Notes: generated by a model from the sequence alone, not told the origin. Shown: positions 14,474-23,532, counted from the stretch's first letter. The stretch: DNA of 41,632 nt from JBILCM01 sp044353165 (GCA_044353165.1 JBILCM010000016.1:1-41632); one strand, 5' to 3'. Program-made: numbers and translations.

Positions 14474-16546
14474 ATGCCTAGAGCGTTCTCTTTACAGAAT
14501 ACGCGGAATATTGGTATCATGGCTCACATTGATGCTGGTAAGACGACCACGACTGAGCGTATTTTGTTCTACACCGGACGTGTTCATAAAATCGGCGAAG
14601 TGCATGAAGGCGCCGCTACAATGGACTGGATGGAACAAGAACAAGAGCGTGGAATTACGATCACATCAGCAGCGACAACGGCACAATGGAAAGGGAATCG
14701 CGTCAACATCATCGATACCCCTGGGCACGTAGATTTCACAGTTGAAGTTGAACGTTCCTTACGTGTACTCGACGGTGCGGTAGCCGTGTTCTCTGCGAAA
14801 GAAGGCGTTGAGCCGCAATCAGAGACGGTATGGCGCCAAGCAGATCGTTATGGTGTCCCCCGGATCGCATACGTGAACAAGATGGATATTATCGGCGCAG
14901 ATTTTCTTGGAGCTGTCGCTTCAATGAAAGATCGTCTCGGTGCGAATGCAGTTCCTATTCAACTTCCTATCGGTGCGGAGAACGAATTCCTTGGAATTAT
15001 TGACTTGATCGAGAATGTTGCTCATCTTTACAAAGATGATCTCGGCAAAGATATAGAACAAGCTGAAGTTCCAGCGGAATACCGGGCGAAAGTAGAAGAA
15101 CTTCGAATGGAGCTCGTTGAGAAGATTGCTGAGCTTGATGAAGAATTAACAATGAAGTACCTAGAAGGTGAAGAAATCACCGTCGCCGAATTAAAGCGTG
15201 CATTGCGTGCAGGAACTGTTCAAACGAAAATTTTCCCTGTTATTTGTGGTTCGTCCTATAAGAATAAAGGCGTACAGTTAATGTTAGATGCGGTTATTGA
15301 TTATTTGCCAGCACCAACAGACGTGCCTGATATCCATGGTCTCCTAGATGATGGAACGGAAGTTGTGCGACAATCTGCTGATAATCAACCATTCTCTGCA
15401 TTAGCATTCAAGATTATGACGGATCCTTACGTAGGACGTTTAACGTTCTTCCGAGTATATTCTGGCGTCTTGAACTCCGGGTCATATGTTTTGAACGCAA
15501 CCAAAGGGAAACGCGAGCGCATTGGTCGTATTCTCCAGATGCATGCCAATTCTCGTGAAGAAATCCAAGAGGTGTATGCCGGGGATATTGCTGCTGCGGT
15601 TGGCTTGAAAGATACAATCACAGGCGATACGCTATGTGACGAGAAGAATCCCGTCATTCTCGAGTCCATGAATTTCCCTGAGCCCGTTATCTCCATTGCA
15701 GTGGAACCGAAATCCAAAGCAGACCAAGATAAGATGGGTACAGCGTTGACGAAACTTGGCGAAGAAGATCCGACGTTCCGTTACTACACAGATGAAGAAA
15801 CAGGCCAGACGATTATTCAAGGTATGGGTGAACTGCACCTTGAAATTATCGTAGATCGGATGTTGCGAGAATTTAGAGTTGAGACGAATGTGGGTAAACC
15901 ACAAGTAGCTTACCGCGAAACATTCCGTGTTCCTGCGAAAGTAGAAGGCAAGTTTGTTCGTCAGTCCGGTGGACGCGGACAGTATGGTCATTGTTGGATC
16001 GAATTCCAGCCCCTTGAACCGGGTAGTGGCTTCGTGTTTGAGAACAAGGTTGTCGGTGGCGTAGTGCCACGTGAATACATTCCTGCTGTTCAGAACGGCA
16101 TTGAAGAATCCATGAAGAATGGAATTATCGCAGGATTCCCGCTCGTTGATATTAAAGCAACGATTTTCGATGGATCTTACCATGATGTTGACTCTTCGGA
16201 GATGGCATTTAAGATCGCGGGTTCGATGGCTCTGAAAGCTGCGAAAGATCATTGCAAGCCGGTTCTCCTAGAGCCGATTATGAAAGTAGAAGTCACTGTC
16301 CCTGAGGAGTATATGGGTGACGTTATGGGTGATTTAAACTCTCGTCGTGGTCGAATTGAAGGAATGGATAGTCGTGCGGGTGCGCAAATTATTCGATCCA
16401 AAGTTCCACTCTCCGAGATGTTCGGTTACTCGACGACATTGCGTTCACGGACGCAAGGACGTGGCGTATTCTCAATGGAAATATCACATTATGAAGAGGT
16501 GCCTAAATCGATCGCGGAAGAAATCATCGCGAAGAAAGGCGCTTAA
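14474..16546 (+). CDS. fusA: Elongation factor G
   Basis: 690 residues, ATG after GAAGGGAG. The GTPase domain shows AHIDAGKTTT (17-26), the switch II DTPGH (81-85) and NKMD (about 135). Domains II-V follow, with GELHLEI in domain III and the C-terminal SRRGRIEGM and FGYSTTLRSRTQGRG segments. It drives translocation and, with RRF, ribosome recycling. The length and the domain IV region match classical EF-G rather than the protective or specialised paralogues. Confidence 0.98.
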   Translation: MPRAFSLQNTRNIGIMAHIDAGKTTTTERILFYTGRVHKIGEVHEGAATMDWMEQEQERGITITSAATTAQWKGNRVNIIDTPGHVDFTVEVERSLRVLDGAVAVFSAKEGVEPQSETVWRQADRYGVPRIAYVNKMDIIGADFLGAVASMKDRLGANAVPIQLPIGAENEFLGIIDLIENVAHLYKDDLGKDIEQAEVPAEYRAKVEELRMELVEKIAELDEELTMKYLEGEEITVAELKRALRAGTVQTKIFPVICGSSYKNKGVQLMLDAVIDYLPAPTDVPDIHGLLDDGTEVVRQSADNQPFSALAFKIMTDPYVGRLTFFRVYSGVLNSGSYVLNATKGKRERIGRILQMHANSREEIQEVYAGDIAAAVGLKDTITGDTLCDEKNPVILESMNFPEPVISIAVEPKSKADQDKMGTALTKLGEEDPTFRYYTDEETGQTIIQGMGELHLEIIVDRMLREFRVETNVGKPQVAYRETFRVPAKVEGKFVRQSGGRGQYGHCWIEFQPLEPGSGFVFENKVVGGVVPREYIPAVQNGIEESMKNGIIAGFPLVDIKATIFDGSYHDVDSSEMAFKIAGSMALKAAKDHCKPVLLEPIMKVEVTVPEEYMGDVMGDLNSRRGRIEGMDSRAGAQIIRSKVPLSEMFGYSTTLRSRTQGRGVFSMEISHYEEVPKSIAEEIIAKKGA

Positions 16547-16579
16547 ATAAAATCTCTTTCCGAGGAGGAAATCAAACCC

Positions 16580-17770
16580 ATGGCAAAGGCAAAATTTGAA
16601 CGTAATAAACCACACGTAAATATTGGAACAATCGGTCACGTTGACCACGGCAAAACAACACTTACAGCAGCAATCACCACGGTGTTGGCAAAAAAATACG
16701 GCGGTAGCGCAGTGGCGTTCGACCAAATCGATAAAGCTCCAGAAGAGCGTGAACGCGGAATCACCATTTCCACAGCACACGTAGAATACGAAACACCAAA
16801 CCGTCACTATGCACACGTAGACTGCCCTGGACACGCTGACTATGTAAAAAACATGATCACAGGGGCAGCTCAGATGGACGGCGCAATCTTGGTTGTATCC
16901 GCTTCGGACGGCCCTATGCCACAAACACGTGAGCACATCTTGCTTTCTCGCCAAGTAGGCGTTCCACACATCGTTGTATTCATGAACAAGTGTGACATGG
17001 TTGAGGACGAAGAATTACTTGAGCTTGTTGAGATGGAAATTCGTGACCTCTTGAATGAGTATGATTTTCCAGGTGACGATACACCAATCATCCGCGGTTC
17101 TGCTCGCGAAGCGTTAACGAATCCAGAAGGTGAATGGGCTAACAAAATTGTTGAGTTGTTCGAACAAGTAGACAGCTTTATCCCAACACCAGAGCGAGAC
17201 ACAGATAAGCCATTCTTGATGCCGGTGGAAGATGTATTTACGATCACAGGTCGTGGAACTGTTGCTACGGGACGCGTTGAGCGTGGAATCGTGAAAGTTG
17301 GCGACGAAGTTGAGATCATTGGACTTGCTGAAGCAACTCGCAAGACGATTGTTACAGGCGTGGAGATGTTCCGTAAATTGCTTGATTCCGCACAAGCGGG
17401 CGACAATATTGGCGCATTGCTCCGCGGTGTAGATCGTAAGGATATTGAGCGCGGTCAAGTTTTGGCGAAGACGGGTTCTGTGAAGCCGCATACGAACTTC
17501 ACGGCACAAGTTTACGTCCTAACGAAAGAGGAAGGCGGCCGTCACAAGCCATTCTTTACGGGTTACCGCCCACAGTTCTACTTCCGTACAACGGACGTTA
17601 CGGGTGTAATCACATTGCCAGAAGGTACAGAGATGGTTATGCCAGGTGACAATATCACGGTATCCGTTGAATTGATTTCACCAATTGCCATCGAAGAAGG
17701 AACACGTTTTGCGATTCGTGAAGGTGGCCGTACCGTTGGTGCAGGCGCAGTTGCTGTAATCACGAAGTAA
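16580..17770 (+). CDS. tuf: Elongation factor Tu
   Basis: 396 residues, ATG after GAGGAGG. The G motifs are GHVDHGKTT (19-27), DCPGH (about 81-85) and NKCD (about 136). Domain II (VEDVFTITGRGTVATGR) and domain III (RTTDVTGVITLPEGTEMVMPGDN) are complete. It delivers aminoacyl-tRNA to the ribosome as the GTP complex. Codon choice is visibly skewed (many CCA, ACA and CGT/CGC), as expected for one of the most expressed genes. It is the last gene of the str operon, followed by a strong terminator. Confidence 0.98.
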   Translation: MAKAKFERNKPHVNIGTIGHVDHGKTTLTAAITTVLAKKYGGSAVAFDQIDKAPEERERGITISTAHVEYETPNRHYAHVDCPGHADYVKNMITGAAQMDGAILVVSASDGPMPQTREHILLSRQVGVPHIVVFMNKCDMVEDEELLELVEMEIRDLLNEYDFPGDDTPIIRGSAREALTNPEGEWANKIVELFEQVDSFIPTPERDTDKPFLMPVEDVFTITGRGTVATGRVERGIVKVGDEVEIIGLAEATRKTIVTGVEMFRKLLDSAQAGDNIGALLRGVDRKDIERGQVLAKTGSVKPHTNFTAQVYVLTKEEGGRHKPFFTGYRPQFYFRTTDVTGVITLPEGTEMVMPGDNITVSVELISPIAIEEGTRFAIREGGRTVGAGAVAVITK

Positions 17771-17787
17771 TTGATATCTAAATAAAC

Positions 17788-17827
17788 AATCCCCTCGGTT
17801 TCCTAGGAAACTTGAGGGGATTTCGTT
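17788..17827 (+). terminator. Terminator after tuf
   Basis: AATCCCCTC (17788-17796) pairs with GAGGGGATT (17814-17822), with GTTTCC and GGAAAC pairing inside, then TTCGTTATT. It closes the str operon 18 bases after the tuf stop. Confidence 0.9.
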
Positions 17828-17838
17828 ATTATTTTTTC

Positions 17839-17868
17839 TTGACTCATGCCCAACAAATTTGATATGAT
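17839..17868 (+). promoter_or_regulatory. Promoter for the S10-spc-alpha cluster
   Basis: TTGACT (17839-17844) and TATGAT (17863-17868) are spaced by 18 bases, directly after the tuf terminator. It probably drives the whole run from rpsJ to rplQ, about 14 kb with no clear internal terminator. Confidence 0.7.
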
Positions 17869-17869
17869 A

Positions 17870-18020
17870 GTGGACGTTGGTCTGTGACTGTGCGATGATG
17901 CGAGAGGTTACTGACACACCCGGCCCCTTTGCCATGAGGTGGCTTGCGGTGTCAAGATACGTCAGAAAATTTTCGCGGAGTATGTCCGATTACAAAATTG
18001 GGCGATAGAAGGAGGGGTTT
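17870..18020 (+). promoter_or_regulatory. Candidate S10 (rpsJ) leader RNA
   Basis: This is a leader of about 150 bases between the promoter and rpsJ. It contains CGAGAGGTTACTGACACACC and a returning GGTGTCA, so TGACAC (17912-17917) pairs with GTGTCA (17949-17954) around a GGCC-rich inner part. The downstream stretch (GGAGTATGTCCGATTAC, then GGGCGATAGAAGGAGG) resembles my memory of conserved sequence before rpsJ in other Bacilli, which would suggest selection on the RNA. I cannot verify that recollection or assign a ligand. Confidence 0.4.
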
Positions 18021-18025
18021 TCACC

Positions 18026-18334
18026 ATGGCAAAGCAAAAGATTCGTATCCGTTTGAAGGCATACGATCATAGGGTTCTTGACCAGTCTGCTGAGAAGATC
18101 GTGGATACGGCGAAGCGATCGGGCGCGGGGGTTTCCGGTCCGATACCGTTACCTACGGAGAAGCAAGTGATTACGATCTTGCGAGCAGTACACAAGTATA
18201 AGGACTCGAGGGAACAGTTCGAAATGCGCACACATAAGCGCTTAATCGACATTGTCAACCCGACGCCACAAACTGTCGACGCGCTGATGCGTTTAGACTT
18301 ACCGTCTGGTGTAGATATCGAGATCAAGCTCTAA
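18026..18334 (+). CDS. rpsJ: 30S ribosomal protein S10
   Basis: 102 residues from ATG 18026, after GAAGGAGGGG. It opens with KIRIRLKAYDHRVLDQSAEK and includes GPIPLPTEK, the extended loop that enters the 30S head, and YKDSREQFEMRTHKRLIDI. S10 also partners NusB in antitermination complexes. It is the first gene of the S10 operon. The longer in-frame extension upstream is part of the leader and is rejected. Confidence 0.98.
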   Translation: MAKQKIRIRLKAYDHRVLDQSAEKIVDTAKRSGAGVSGPIPLPTEKQVITILRAVHKYKDSREQFEMRTHKRLIDIVNPTPQTVDALMRLDLPSGVDIEIKL

Positions 18335-18382
18335 TAACATCGATTAGGCTGAACCATTTTTTAGAAGAAAAGAGGTGTCAAC

Positions 18383-19012
18383 ATGACAAAAGGTATCTTA
18401 GGAAAGAAGCTGGGGATGACGCAATGGTTTACGGAAGATGGCAATGTAGTTCCCGTGACGGTAATTCAAGCCGGACCTTGTGTTGTTCTTCAGAAGAAAG
18501 ATACAGAAAATGATGGTTACACGGCAATTCAACTTGGCTTTGACGAAAAGAAAGAAAAAAATACAACCAAAGCCTTGATCGGACACGCGAAGAAAGCAGA
18601 AACTACGCCTAAGCGCTACATGAAAGAATTTCGCGATGTTGACTTAGCAGCGTATGAAGTTGGACAAGTGGTATCGGCAGACTTGTTTGCCGAAGGTGAT
18701 TATGTCGACGTCACGGGCACTTCCAAAGGCAGAGGGACACTCGGTGCGATCCAACGTTGGAATATGAGCCGTGGACCGATGTCTCACGGTTCGAAATACC
18801 ATAGAGGACAAGGCTCACTTTCTATCCATCGCGATGCAAACCGCGTACCTAAAGGGAAGAAGATGTCTGGCCGCACTGGGAACGAGATCGTCACACTCCA
18901 AAATTTACAGGTTGTTAAGGTGGATATGGAACGCAACGTACTGCTTGTCAAAGGTTCGATTCCCGGCCCGAAAAATAGTTTGGTGAAAATCAAATCGGCG
19001 ATTAAGAAATAA
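18383..19012 (+). CDS. rplC: 50S ribosomal protein L3
   Basis: 209 residues, ATG after AAAAGAGGTG. It starts TKGILGKKLGMTQWF and carries the long central extension rich in R, G and H (NMSRGPMSHGSKYHRGQGS) that reaches the peptidyl-transferase centre, then KGKKMSGRTGNE. It is an early-assembling 23S domain VI binder. Second gene of the S10 operon. Confidence 0.98.
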   Translation: MTKGILGKKLGMTQWFTEDGNVVPVTVIQAGPCVVLQKKDTENDGYTAIQLGFDEKKEKNTTKALIGHAKKAETTPKRYMKEFRDVDLAAYEVGQVVSADLFAEGDYVDVTGTSKGRGTLGAIQRWNMSRGPMSHGSKYHRGQGSLSIHRDANRVPKGKKMSGRTGNEIVTLQNLQVVKVDMERNVLLVKGSIPGPKNSLVKIKSAIKK

Positions 19013-19028
19013 GAAAGGAGGAGCATCC

Positions 19029-19652
19029 ATGCCGAAAGTTGCTTTATATAATGTAAGTGGTACGCAAGTAGGCGAGATTGAGCTTGCAGAGAGTGTGTTC
19101 GGCGTAGAACCGAATGCTCATGTACTCCACGATGCAGTAGTCATGCAGCGAGCTTCCTTGCGATTAGGCACACATAAAACCAAAGGCCGAAGTGAAGTTC
19201 GTGGCGGCGGTCGCAAACCTTGGAAACAGAAGGGAACCGGCCGTGCACGTCAAGGCTCCATCCGTGCCGCACAGTGGAAGGGCGGGGGCGTTATTTTTGG
19301 CCCTACACCGCGAAGCTATGCATTTAAATTGCCCAAGAAGGTTCGGCGGTTGGCGATTAAATCTGCCTTGTCCTCCAAGGTTATCGACAATGACATCATC
19401 GTACTTGATACTTTGGCCATTGCGACGCCTAGAACGAAGGAAATTGTATCCATCTTCAATAATTTCAAAGTAGAACGCAAAGCGCTCGTAGTTACTGCGA
19501 ATTATGATGAAACAGTTGCTTTGTCTGTTCGCAATATCCCGAATGCTAAATTTGTTTCTGCAGAAGGCATCAACGTGCTTGATGTTCTCGGTTATGACAA
19601 ATTGATTATTACGCAAGATGCCGCTAAGAAAGTTGAGGAGGTGTTCGCGTAA
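19029..19652 (+). CDS. rplD: 50S ribosomal protein L4
   Basis: 207 residues, ATG after GAAAGGAGGAG. The long basic loop (GGGRKPWKQKGTGRARQGS) narrows the nascent peptide tunnel and is where macrolide-resistance changes occur; it appears wild type. In enterobacteria L4 represses the S10 operon; whether it does so here is unknown. The stop codon overlaps the rplW start by one base (TAATG), implying translational coupling. Confidence 0.98.
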   Translation: MPKVALYNVSGTQVGEIELAESVFGVEPNAHVLHDAVVMQRASLRLGTHKTKGRSEVRGGGRKPWKQKGTGRARQGSIRAAQWKGGGVIFGPTPRSYAFKLPKKVRRLAIKSALSSKVIDNDIIVLDTLAIATPRTKEIVSIFNNFKVERKALVVTANYDETVALSVRNIPNAKFVSAEGINVLDVLGYDKLIITQDAAKKVEEVFA

Positions 19653-19945
19653 TGAAAAACATTTTCGATATCATTAAACGGCCAATTGTCACAGAACAAA
19701 CCAGCGATATGATGGCGGATAAGAAGTATGTCTTCGAAGTTGACCGCCGTGTGAATAAGACGGAAATCAAGCAAGCCATTGAAACAATCTTTAAAGTGAA
19801 AGTTCAATCGGTAAATACGATGAACATGGCAGGCAAGCCGAAGCGTTATGGTCGCTATTCCGGATACCGTTCCGATTGGAAGAAAGCCATTGTCACGCTT
19901 ACATCGGAGAGCAAGCCGCTCGAATATTTTGAAACCGTTGAATAA
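19652..19945 (+). CDS. rplW: 50S ribosomal protein L23
   Basis: 97 residues. The ATG overlaps the last base of the rplD stop, and GAGGAGG lies inside the rplD end. It contains DIIKRPIVTEQTSDMM and KTEIKQAIETIFKVKV. L23 sits at the tunnel exit and docks signal recognition particle and trigger factor. The length is typical of Bacilli. Confidence 0.98.
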   Translation: MKNIFDIIKRPIVTEQTSDMMADKKYVFEVDRRVNKTEIKQAIETIFKVKVQSVNTMNMAGKPKRYGRYSGYRSDWKKAIVTLTSESKPLEYFETVE

Positions 19946-19972
19946 TGCAGTTGGAAAAGGAGGGAATCTGCG

Positions 19973-20803
19973 ATGCCAGTGAAAAGTTTTAAACCGACAT
20001 CACCGTCACGTCGTCAAATGACGGTCTCGACGTTCGAAGAAATTACAAAATCGACGCCCGAGAAGTCGTTGCTTGCTCCGCTAATGCACAAGGCTGGACG
20101 CAACAATCAAGGTAAGATCACAACGCGTCACCATGGCGGCGGCCATAAGCGTAAATATCGTATTATCGACTTTAAGCGAAACAAGGATGGTATACAAGGC
20201 CGAGTTGCTTCTATAGAGTACGATCCTAACCGCACAGCCAACATTGCTCTTATTCACTATGCTGATGGAGAGAAGCGTTACATTCTAGCTCCCAAAGGCT
20301 TGAAAGTGGATGATGTTATCGCATCAGGCCCCAATGCCGATATAAAGACGGGCAATGCATTGCCGCTGGAGAATATCCCGGTTGGTTCTGTTATTCACAA
20401 TATTGAGTTAAAGCCTGGAAAAGGCGGGCAACTTGTTCGCGCTGCAGGTACCGAAGCTCAATTGCTGGGTAAAGAAAACGACTATGTGATCATTCGTTTA
20501 ACTTCTGGCGAAATGCGCCGTGTTCTTAAGGTTTGCCGTGCTACGATTGGTTCTGTAGGAAACGAAGACCACGAGTTGCTTAATATCGGTAAAGCTGGAC
20601 GTAACCGATGGTTGGGTAACAGACCTACCGTTCGAGGCGTTGTTATGAACCCCAACGATCACCCTCACGGTGGTGGGGAAGGCCGCGCTCCGATCGGTCG
20701 CAAGTCGCCGATGTCTCCATGGGGCAAGAAAACACTTGGTGCCAAAACACGCAAGAAAAATAAAGCTTCGAATAAGTACATCATTCGTCGCCGCACGAAG
20801 TAG
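19973..20803 (+). CDS. rplB: 50S ribosomal protein L2
   Basis: 276 residues, ATG after AAAAGGAGGG. The RNA-binding domain includes GRNNQGKITTRHHGGGHKRK and the C-terminal part includes NPNDHPHGGGEGRAPIGR, with the histidine considered important for peptidyl transfer. It ends in the basic tail KNKASNKYIIRRRTK. It is a universally conserved core protein of the 50S subunit and bridges to the 30S. Confidence 0.98.
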   Translation: MPVKSFKPTSPSRRQMTVSTFEEITKSTPEKSLLAPLMHKAGRNNQGKITTRHHGGGHKRKYRIIDFKRNKDGIQGRVASIEYDPNRTANIALIHYADGEKRYILAPKGLKVDDVIASGPNADIKTGNALPLENIPVGSVIHNIELKPGKGGQLVRAAGTEAQLLGKENDYVIIRLTSGEMRRVLKVCRATIGSVGNEDHELLNIGKAGRNRWLGNRPTVRGVVMNPNDHPHGGGEGRAPIGRKSPMSPWGKKTLGAKTRKKNKASNKYIIRRRTK

Positions 20804-20850
20804 AGTGCGAGCCGTGTGCTGACACACGAATGTAGAAGGGAGGAACATTC

Positions 20851-21129
20851 ATGGGCCGCAGCTTAAAGAAAGGGCCGTTCGTCGATGGATACCTTTTGAA
20901 AAAAGTAGAGGATCTAAACACGACGAGCAAGAAAATTGTTATCAAGACGTGGTCACGCCGTTCGACGATATTCCCGCAATTCATTGGACATACATTCGGC
21001 GTTTACGACGGGCGCAAGCACGTTCCAGTATATGTTACAGAAGACATGGTTGGTCATAAACTCGGTGAATTCGCGCCTACACGCACATACAAAGGCCACA
21101 CTGACGACGATAAGAAAACAAAAAGATAA
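20851..21129 (+). CDS. rpsS: 30S ribosomal protein S19
   Basis: 92 residues, ATG after GAAGGGAGG. It opens GRSLKKGPFVDGYLLKKVE and contains RRSTIFPQFIGHTFGVYDG and GHKLGEFAPTRTYKGH, all signature S19 segments. It packs with S13 in the 30S head. Standard place between rplB and rplV. Confidence 0.98.
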   Translation: MGRSLKKGPFVDGYLLKKVEDLNTTSKKIVIKTWSRRSTIFPQFIGHTFGVYDGRKHVPVYVTEDMVGHKLGEFAPTRTYKGHTDDDKKTKR

Positions 21130-21174
21130 AACAACGAACTTTTTGTTCTGGAACCCGAAAGGAGGCAAAACTAC

Positions 21175-21507
21175 GTGGAAGCGAAAGCACATTTGCGATA
21201 TGTGCGCATTGCTCCTCGCAAAGCGCGTCTTGTACTTGATTTGATACGAGGCAAGAAAGTCGGTGACGCGATATCGATTCTCCGACATACACCGCGCGGC
21301 GCATCTCCAGTGATTGAAAAACTGTTGAACTCGGCGGTTGCGAATGCAGAGCACAATTATAATCTGGACCCATCGAAGTTGGTCGTAACGCAAGCTTACG
21401 CCAACGAAGGGCCAACAATGAAAAGATTTCAACCTCGAGCGCAAGGTCGCGCGTTCTCAATTTTTAAACGCACAAGCCATATTACGTTGGCGGTTTCCGA
21501 ACAATAA
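21175..21507 (+). CDS. rplV: 50S ribosomal protein L22
   Basis: 110 residues from GTG 21175, after GAAAGGAGG. It carries VRIAPRKARLVLDLIRGKKV near the N-terminus. The beta-hairpin that lines the exit tunnel lies at about 82-100 (GPTMKRFQPRAQGRAF) and shows no macrolide-resistance insertion. It follows rpsS by 45 bases and precedes rpsC. Confidence 0.98.
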   Translation: MEAKAHLRYVRIAPRKARLVLDLIRGKKVGDAISILRHTPRGASPVIEKLLNSAVANAEHNYNLDPSKLVVTQAYANEGPTMKRFQPRAQGRAFSIFKRTSHITLAVSEQ

Positions 21508-21530
21508 TGCAATGACAAGGAGGGAAAATT

Positions 21531-22193
21531 GTGGGTCAGAAGGTAAATCCGGTAGGACTGCGGATTGGTATCATTCGTGATTGGGAATCCAAATGGTATG
21601 CAGATAAAGACTTCGGAAAATTTTTGATTGAAGATCTCAAAATTCGTGAATTTCTTAAGAAAAAATTAAAAGACAGTGCTGTCTCCCGGATCGATATCGA
21701 ACGCGCAGCAAATCGTGTCAACGTAACGATTCACACGGCTAAGCCTGGTATGGTCATTGGTAAAGGCGGGACGGAAGTGGACGTGATCCGCAACCATCTT
21801 GTCCAGATGACAGACAAGAAAGTTCATATCAATATAACAGAAATTAAGTATGCCGACCTTGATGCAATCCTTGTTGCAGAGTCGATTGCTCAACAACTTG
21901 AGCGTCGCGTTTCATTCCGTCGTGCAATGAAGCAGGCAATTCAACGCACGTTGCGCTCAGGCGCAAAAGGAATTAAAACTTCTGTTAGCGGACGTCTCGG
22001 CGGCGCTGAAATTGCCCGTACAGAAGGTTACAGTGAAGGTACCGTACCTTTGCATACGCTGCGAGCCGACATTGATTATGGCACTGCTGAAGCTCACACA
22101 ACTTATGGGCGTATCGGTGTCAAGGTATGGATTTACCGCGGTGAAGTTCTTCCAACAGCGAAGCGGAGAACGAAGAAGGAAGGAGGGCAATAA
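21531..22193 (+). CDS. rpsC: 30S ribosomal protein S3
   Basis: 220 residues from GTG 21531, after AAGGAGGG. It begins GQKVNPVGLRIGIIRDWESK and has a KH domain with VIGKGGTEVDVIRNHL (about 76-92). The C-terminal domain carries KGIKTSVSGRLGGAEIAR and GTVPLHTLRADIDYG. It lines the mRNA entry tunnel with S4 and S5 and contributes helicase activity. Confidence 0.98.
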   Translation: MGQKVNPVGLRIGIIRDWESKWYADKDFGKFLIEDLKIREFLKKKLKDSAVSRIDIERAANRVNVTIHTAKPGMVIGKGGTEVDVIRNHLVQMTDKKVHINITEIKYADLDAILVAESIAQQLERRVSFRRAMKQAIQRTLRSGAKGIKTSVSGRLGGAEIARTEGYSEGTVPLHTLRADIDYGTAEAHTTYGRIGVKVWIYRGEVLPTAKRRTKKEGGQ

Positions 22194-22196
22194 ACC

Positions 22197-22631
22197 ATGT
22201 TGCTGCCAAAACGCGTAAAACACCGTAAAGAACAGCGCGGCAGAATGAAAGGCCGTGCCAAAGGCGGTACAGAAATCGCATTCGGTGAATATGGTCTAGA
22301 GGCGCTCGAACCGGCATGGATCACCAACCGACAAATCGAAGCTGCACGGATCGCTATGACCCGTTACATTAAACGGGGTGGTAAAGTTTGGATCAAAATA
22401 TTCCCTTCTAAACCTGTAACACAAAAGCCGCTAGAGGTTCGTATGGGTAGCGGTAAAGGGAACGTGGAAAAATGGGTAGCTGTTGTAAAACCTGGCAAAA
22501 TTCTTTTTGAACTCGCTGGGGTAAGTGAAGAGATTGCTCGTGAGGCAATGAGACTTGCGTCACATAAACTTCCGATCAAGACGAAATTTGTGGCGCGTGC
22601 TGAAATGGGTGGTGAAGCTAATGAAAGCTAA
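22197..22631 (+). CDS. rplP: 50S ribosomal protein L16
   Basis: 144 residues, ATG 3 bases after the rpsC stop, with GGAGGG inside the rpsC end. It starts LLPKRVKHRKEQRGRMKGRA and contains KPVTQKPLEVRMGSGKGNV and the helix LFELAGVSEEIAREAMRLAS. It binds near the A site. Its last 11 bases overlap the rpmC start. Confidence 0.98.
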   Translation: MLLPKRVKHRKEQRGRMKGRAKGGTEIAFGEYGLEALEPAWITNRQIEAARIAMTRYIKRGGKVWIKIFPSKPVTQKPLEVRMGSGKGNVEKWVAVVKPGKILFELAGVSEEIAREAMRLASHKLPIKTKFVARAEMGGEANES

Positions 22632-22821
22632 TGACATTCGTAATATGACCACTGCCGAAATTGAACAAAAAGTGGCGGGTTATAAAGAAGAGTTATTTAA
22701 CCTTCGCTTTCAGATGGCTACGGGCCAACTAGATAACCCTACTCGGATTCGAGAAGTGCGCAAAGATATCGCTCGCGCCAAGACAGTATTGCGTGAACGA
22801 GAATTAGGGATTGGATCTTGA
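22621..22821 (+). CDS. rpmC: 50S ribosomal protein L29
   Basis: 66 residues from ATG 22621, which lies inside the end of rplP (11-base overlap). The conserved Bacillus start is MKANDIRNMT; the longer upstream frame is rejected. It is helical, with EELFNLRFQMATGQLDNPTR and a VRKDIARAKTVLRERE tail. L29 sits at the tunnel exit with L23. The overlap implies translational coupling to L16. Confidence 0.97.
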   Translation: MKANDIRNMTTAEIEQKVAGYKEELFNLRFQMATGQLDNPTRIREVRKDIARAKTVLRERELGIGS

Positions 22822-22839
22822 TCGAGAGGAGGATGAATG

Positions 22840-23103
22840 GTGACTGAACGCAACCTTCGCAAAGAACAAATCGGCAGAGTAGTTAGTGACAAGATGGAAA
22901 AAACAATCGTCGTTGCCGTAGAAACATACAAGAAACACGAACTTTACCACAAAAGAATTAAGTATACAAAAAAATTCAAAGCGCATGACGAAAACAACGA
23001 AGCGAGAATCGGTGACAAGGTTCGAATAATGGAAACTCGTCCATTGTCTAAGGACAAACGTTGGAGACTCGTCGAGGTCGTAGAGAAAGCAGTTATCGTA
23101 TAA
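22840..23103 (+). CDS. rpsQ: 30S ribosomal protein S17
   Basis: 87 residues from GTG 22840, 7 bases after AGGAGG, matching the Bacillus start MSERN and length. ATG 22837, only 4 bases from the site, would add one residue. The OB-fold protein shows GRVVSDKMEKTIVVAVETYK and DKVRIMETRPLSKDKRW. It binds 16S helices 7 and 11 early in assembly. Confidence 0.96.
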   Translation: MTERNLRKEQIGRVVSDKMEKTIVVAVETYKKHELYHKRIKYTKKFKAHDENNEARIGDKVRIMETRPLSKDKRWRLVEVVEKAVIV

Positions 23104-23119
23104 GAGAGGAGGGTACAAC

Positions 23120-23488
23120 GTGATCCAACCATTTTCCCGTTTACGGGTAGCCGATAACTCTGGTGCAAAAGAATTGATGTGTATACGTGTACTTGGCGGT
23201 ACGGGACGTCGATTTGCAAACATCGGCGATCTCATCGTATGTTCAGTCAAGGAAGCAACACCAGGAGGCGTTGTTAAAAAAGGTGACGTCGTAAAGGCCG
23301 TGATCGTGCGTACGGTCCGTGGGGCTCGCCGGAAAGACGGCTCTTATATCTCCTTTGATGAGAATGCAGCCGTAATAGTAAAAGAAGATAAGAGTCCACG
23401 CGGAACACGTATTTTCGGACCGGTGGCTCGCGAATTGCGCGACCGCGAGTTTATGAAGATCGTATCCTTGGCTCCTGAGGTTATCTAA
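23120..23488 (+). CDS. rplN: 50S ribosomal protein L14
   Basis: 122 residues from GTG 23120, after GAGGAGGG. It opens IQPFSRLRVADNSGAKELMC and includes IRVLGGTGRRFANIGD and RGTRIFGPVARELRD, the family signatures. It forms inter-subunit bridges with 16S helix 14 and is the docking site of the silencing factor RsfS. First gene of the spc part of the cluster. Confidence 0.98.
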   Translation: MIQPFSRLRVADNSGAKELMCIRVLGGTGRRFANIGDLIVCSVKEATPGGVVKKGDVVKAVIVRTVRGARRKDGSYISFDENAAVIVKEDKSPRGTRIFGPVARELRDREFMKIVSLAPEVI

Positions 23489-23532
23489 CGAATGATGGAC
23501 AACCGTTTCGGTTGTATGGAGGTGCAAACACG

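Noticed and set aside
15632..16252. A 206-codon minus-strand open frame opposite fusA
   Set aside because: Antisense shadow of a highly biased gene; no ribosome site and no recognisable domain.
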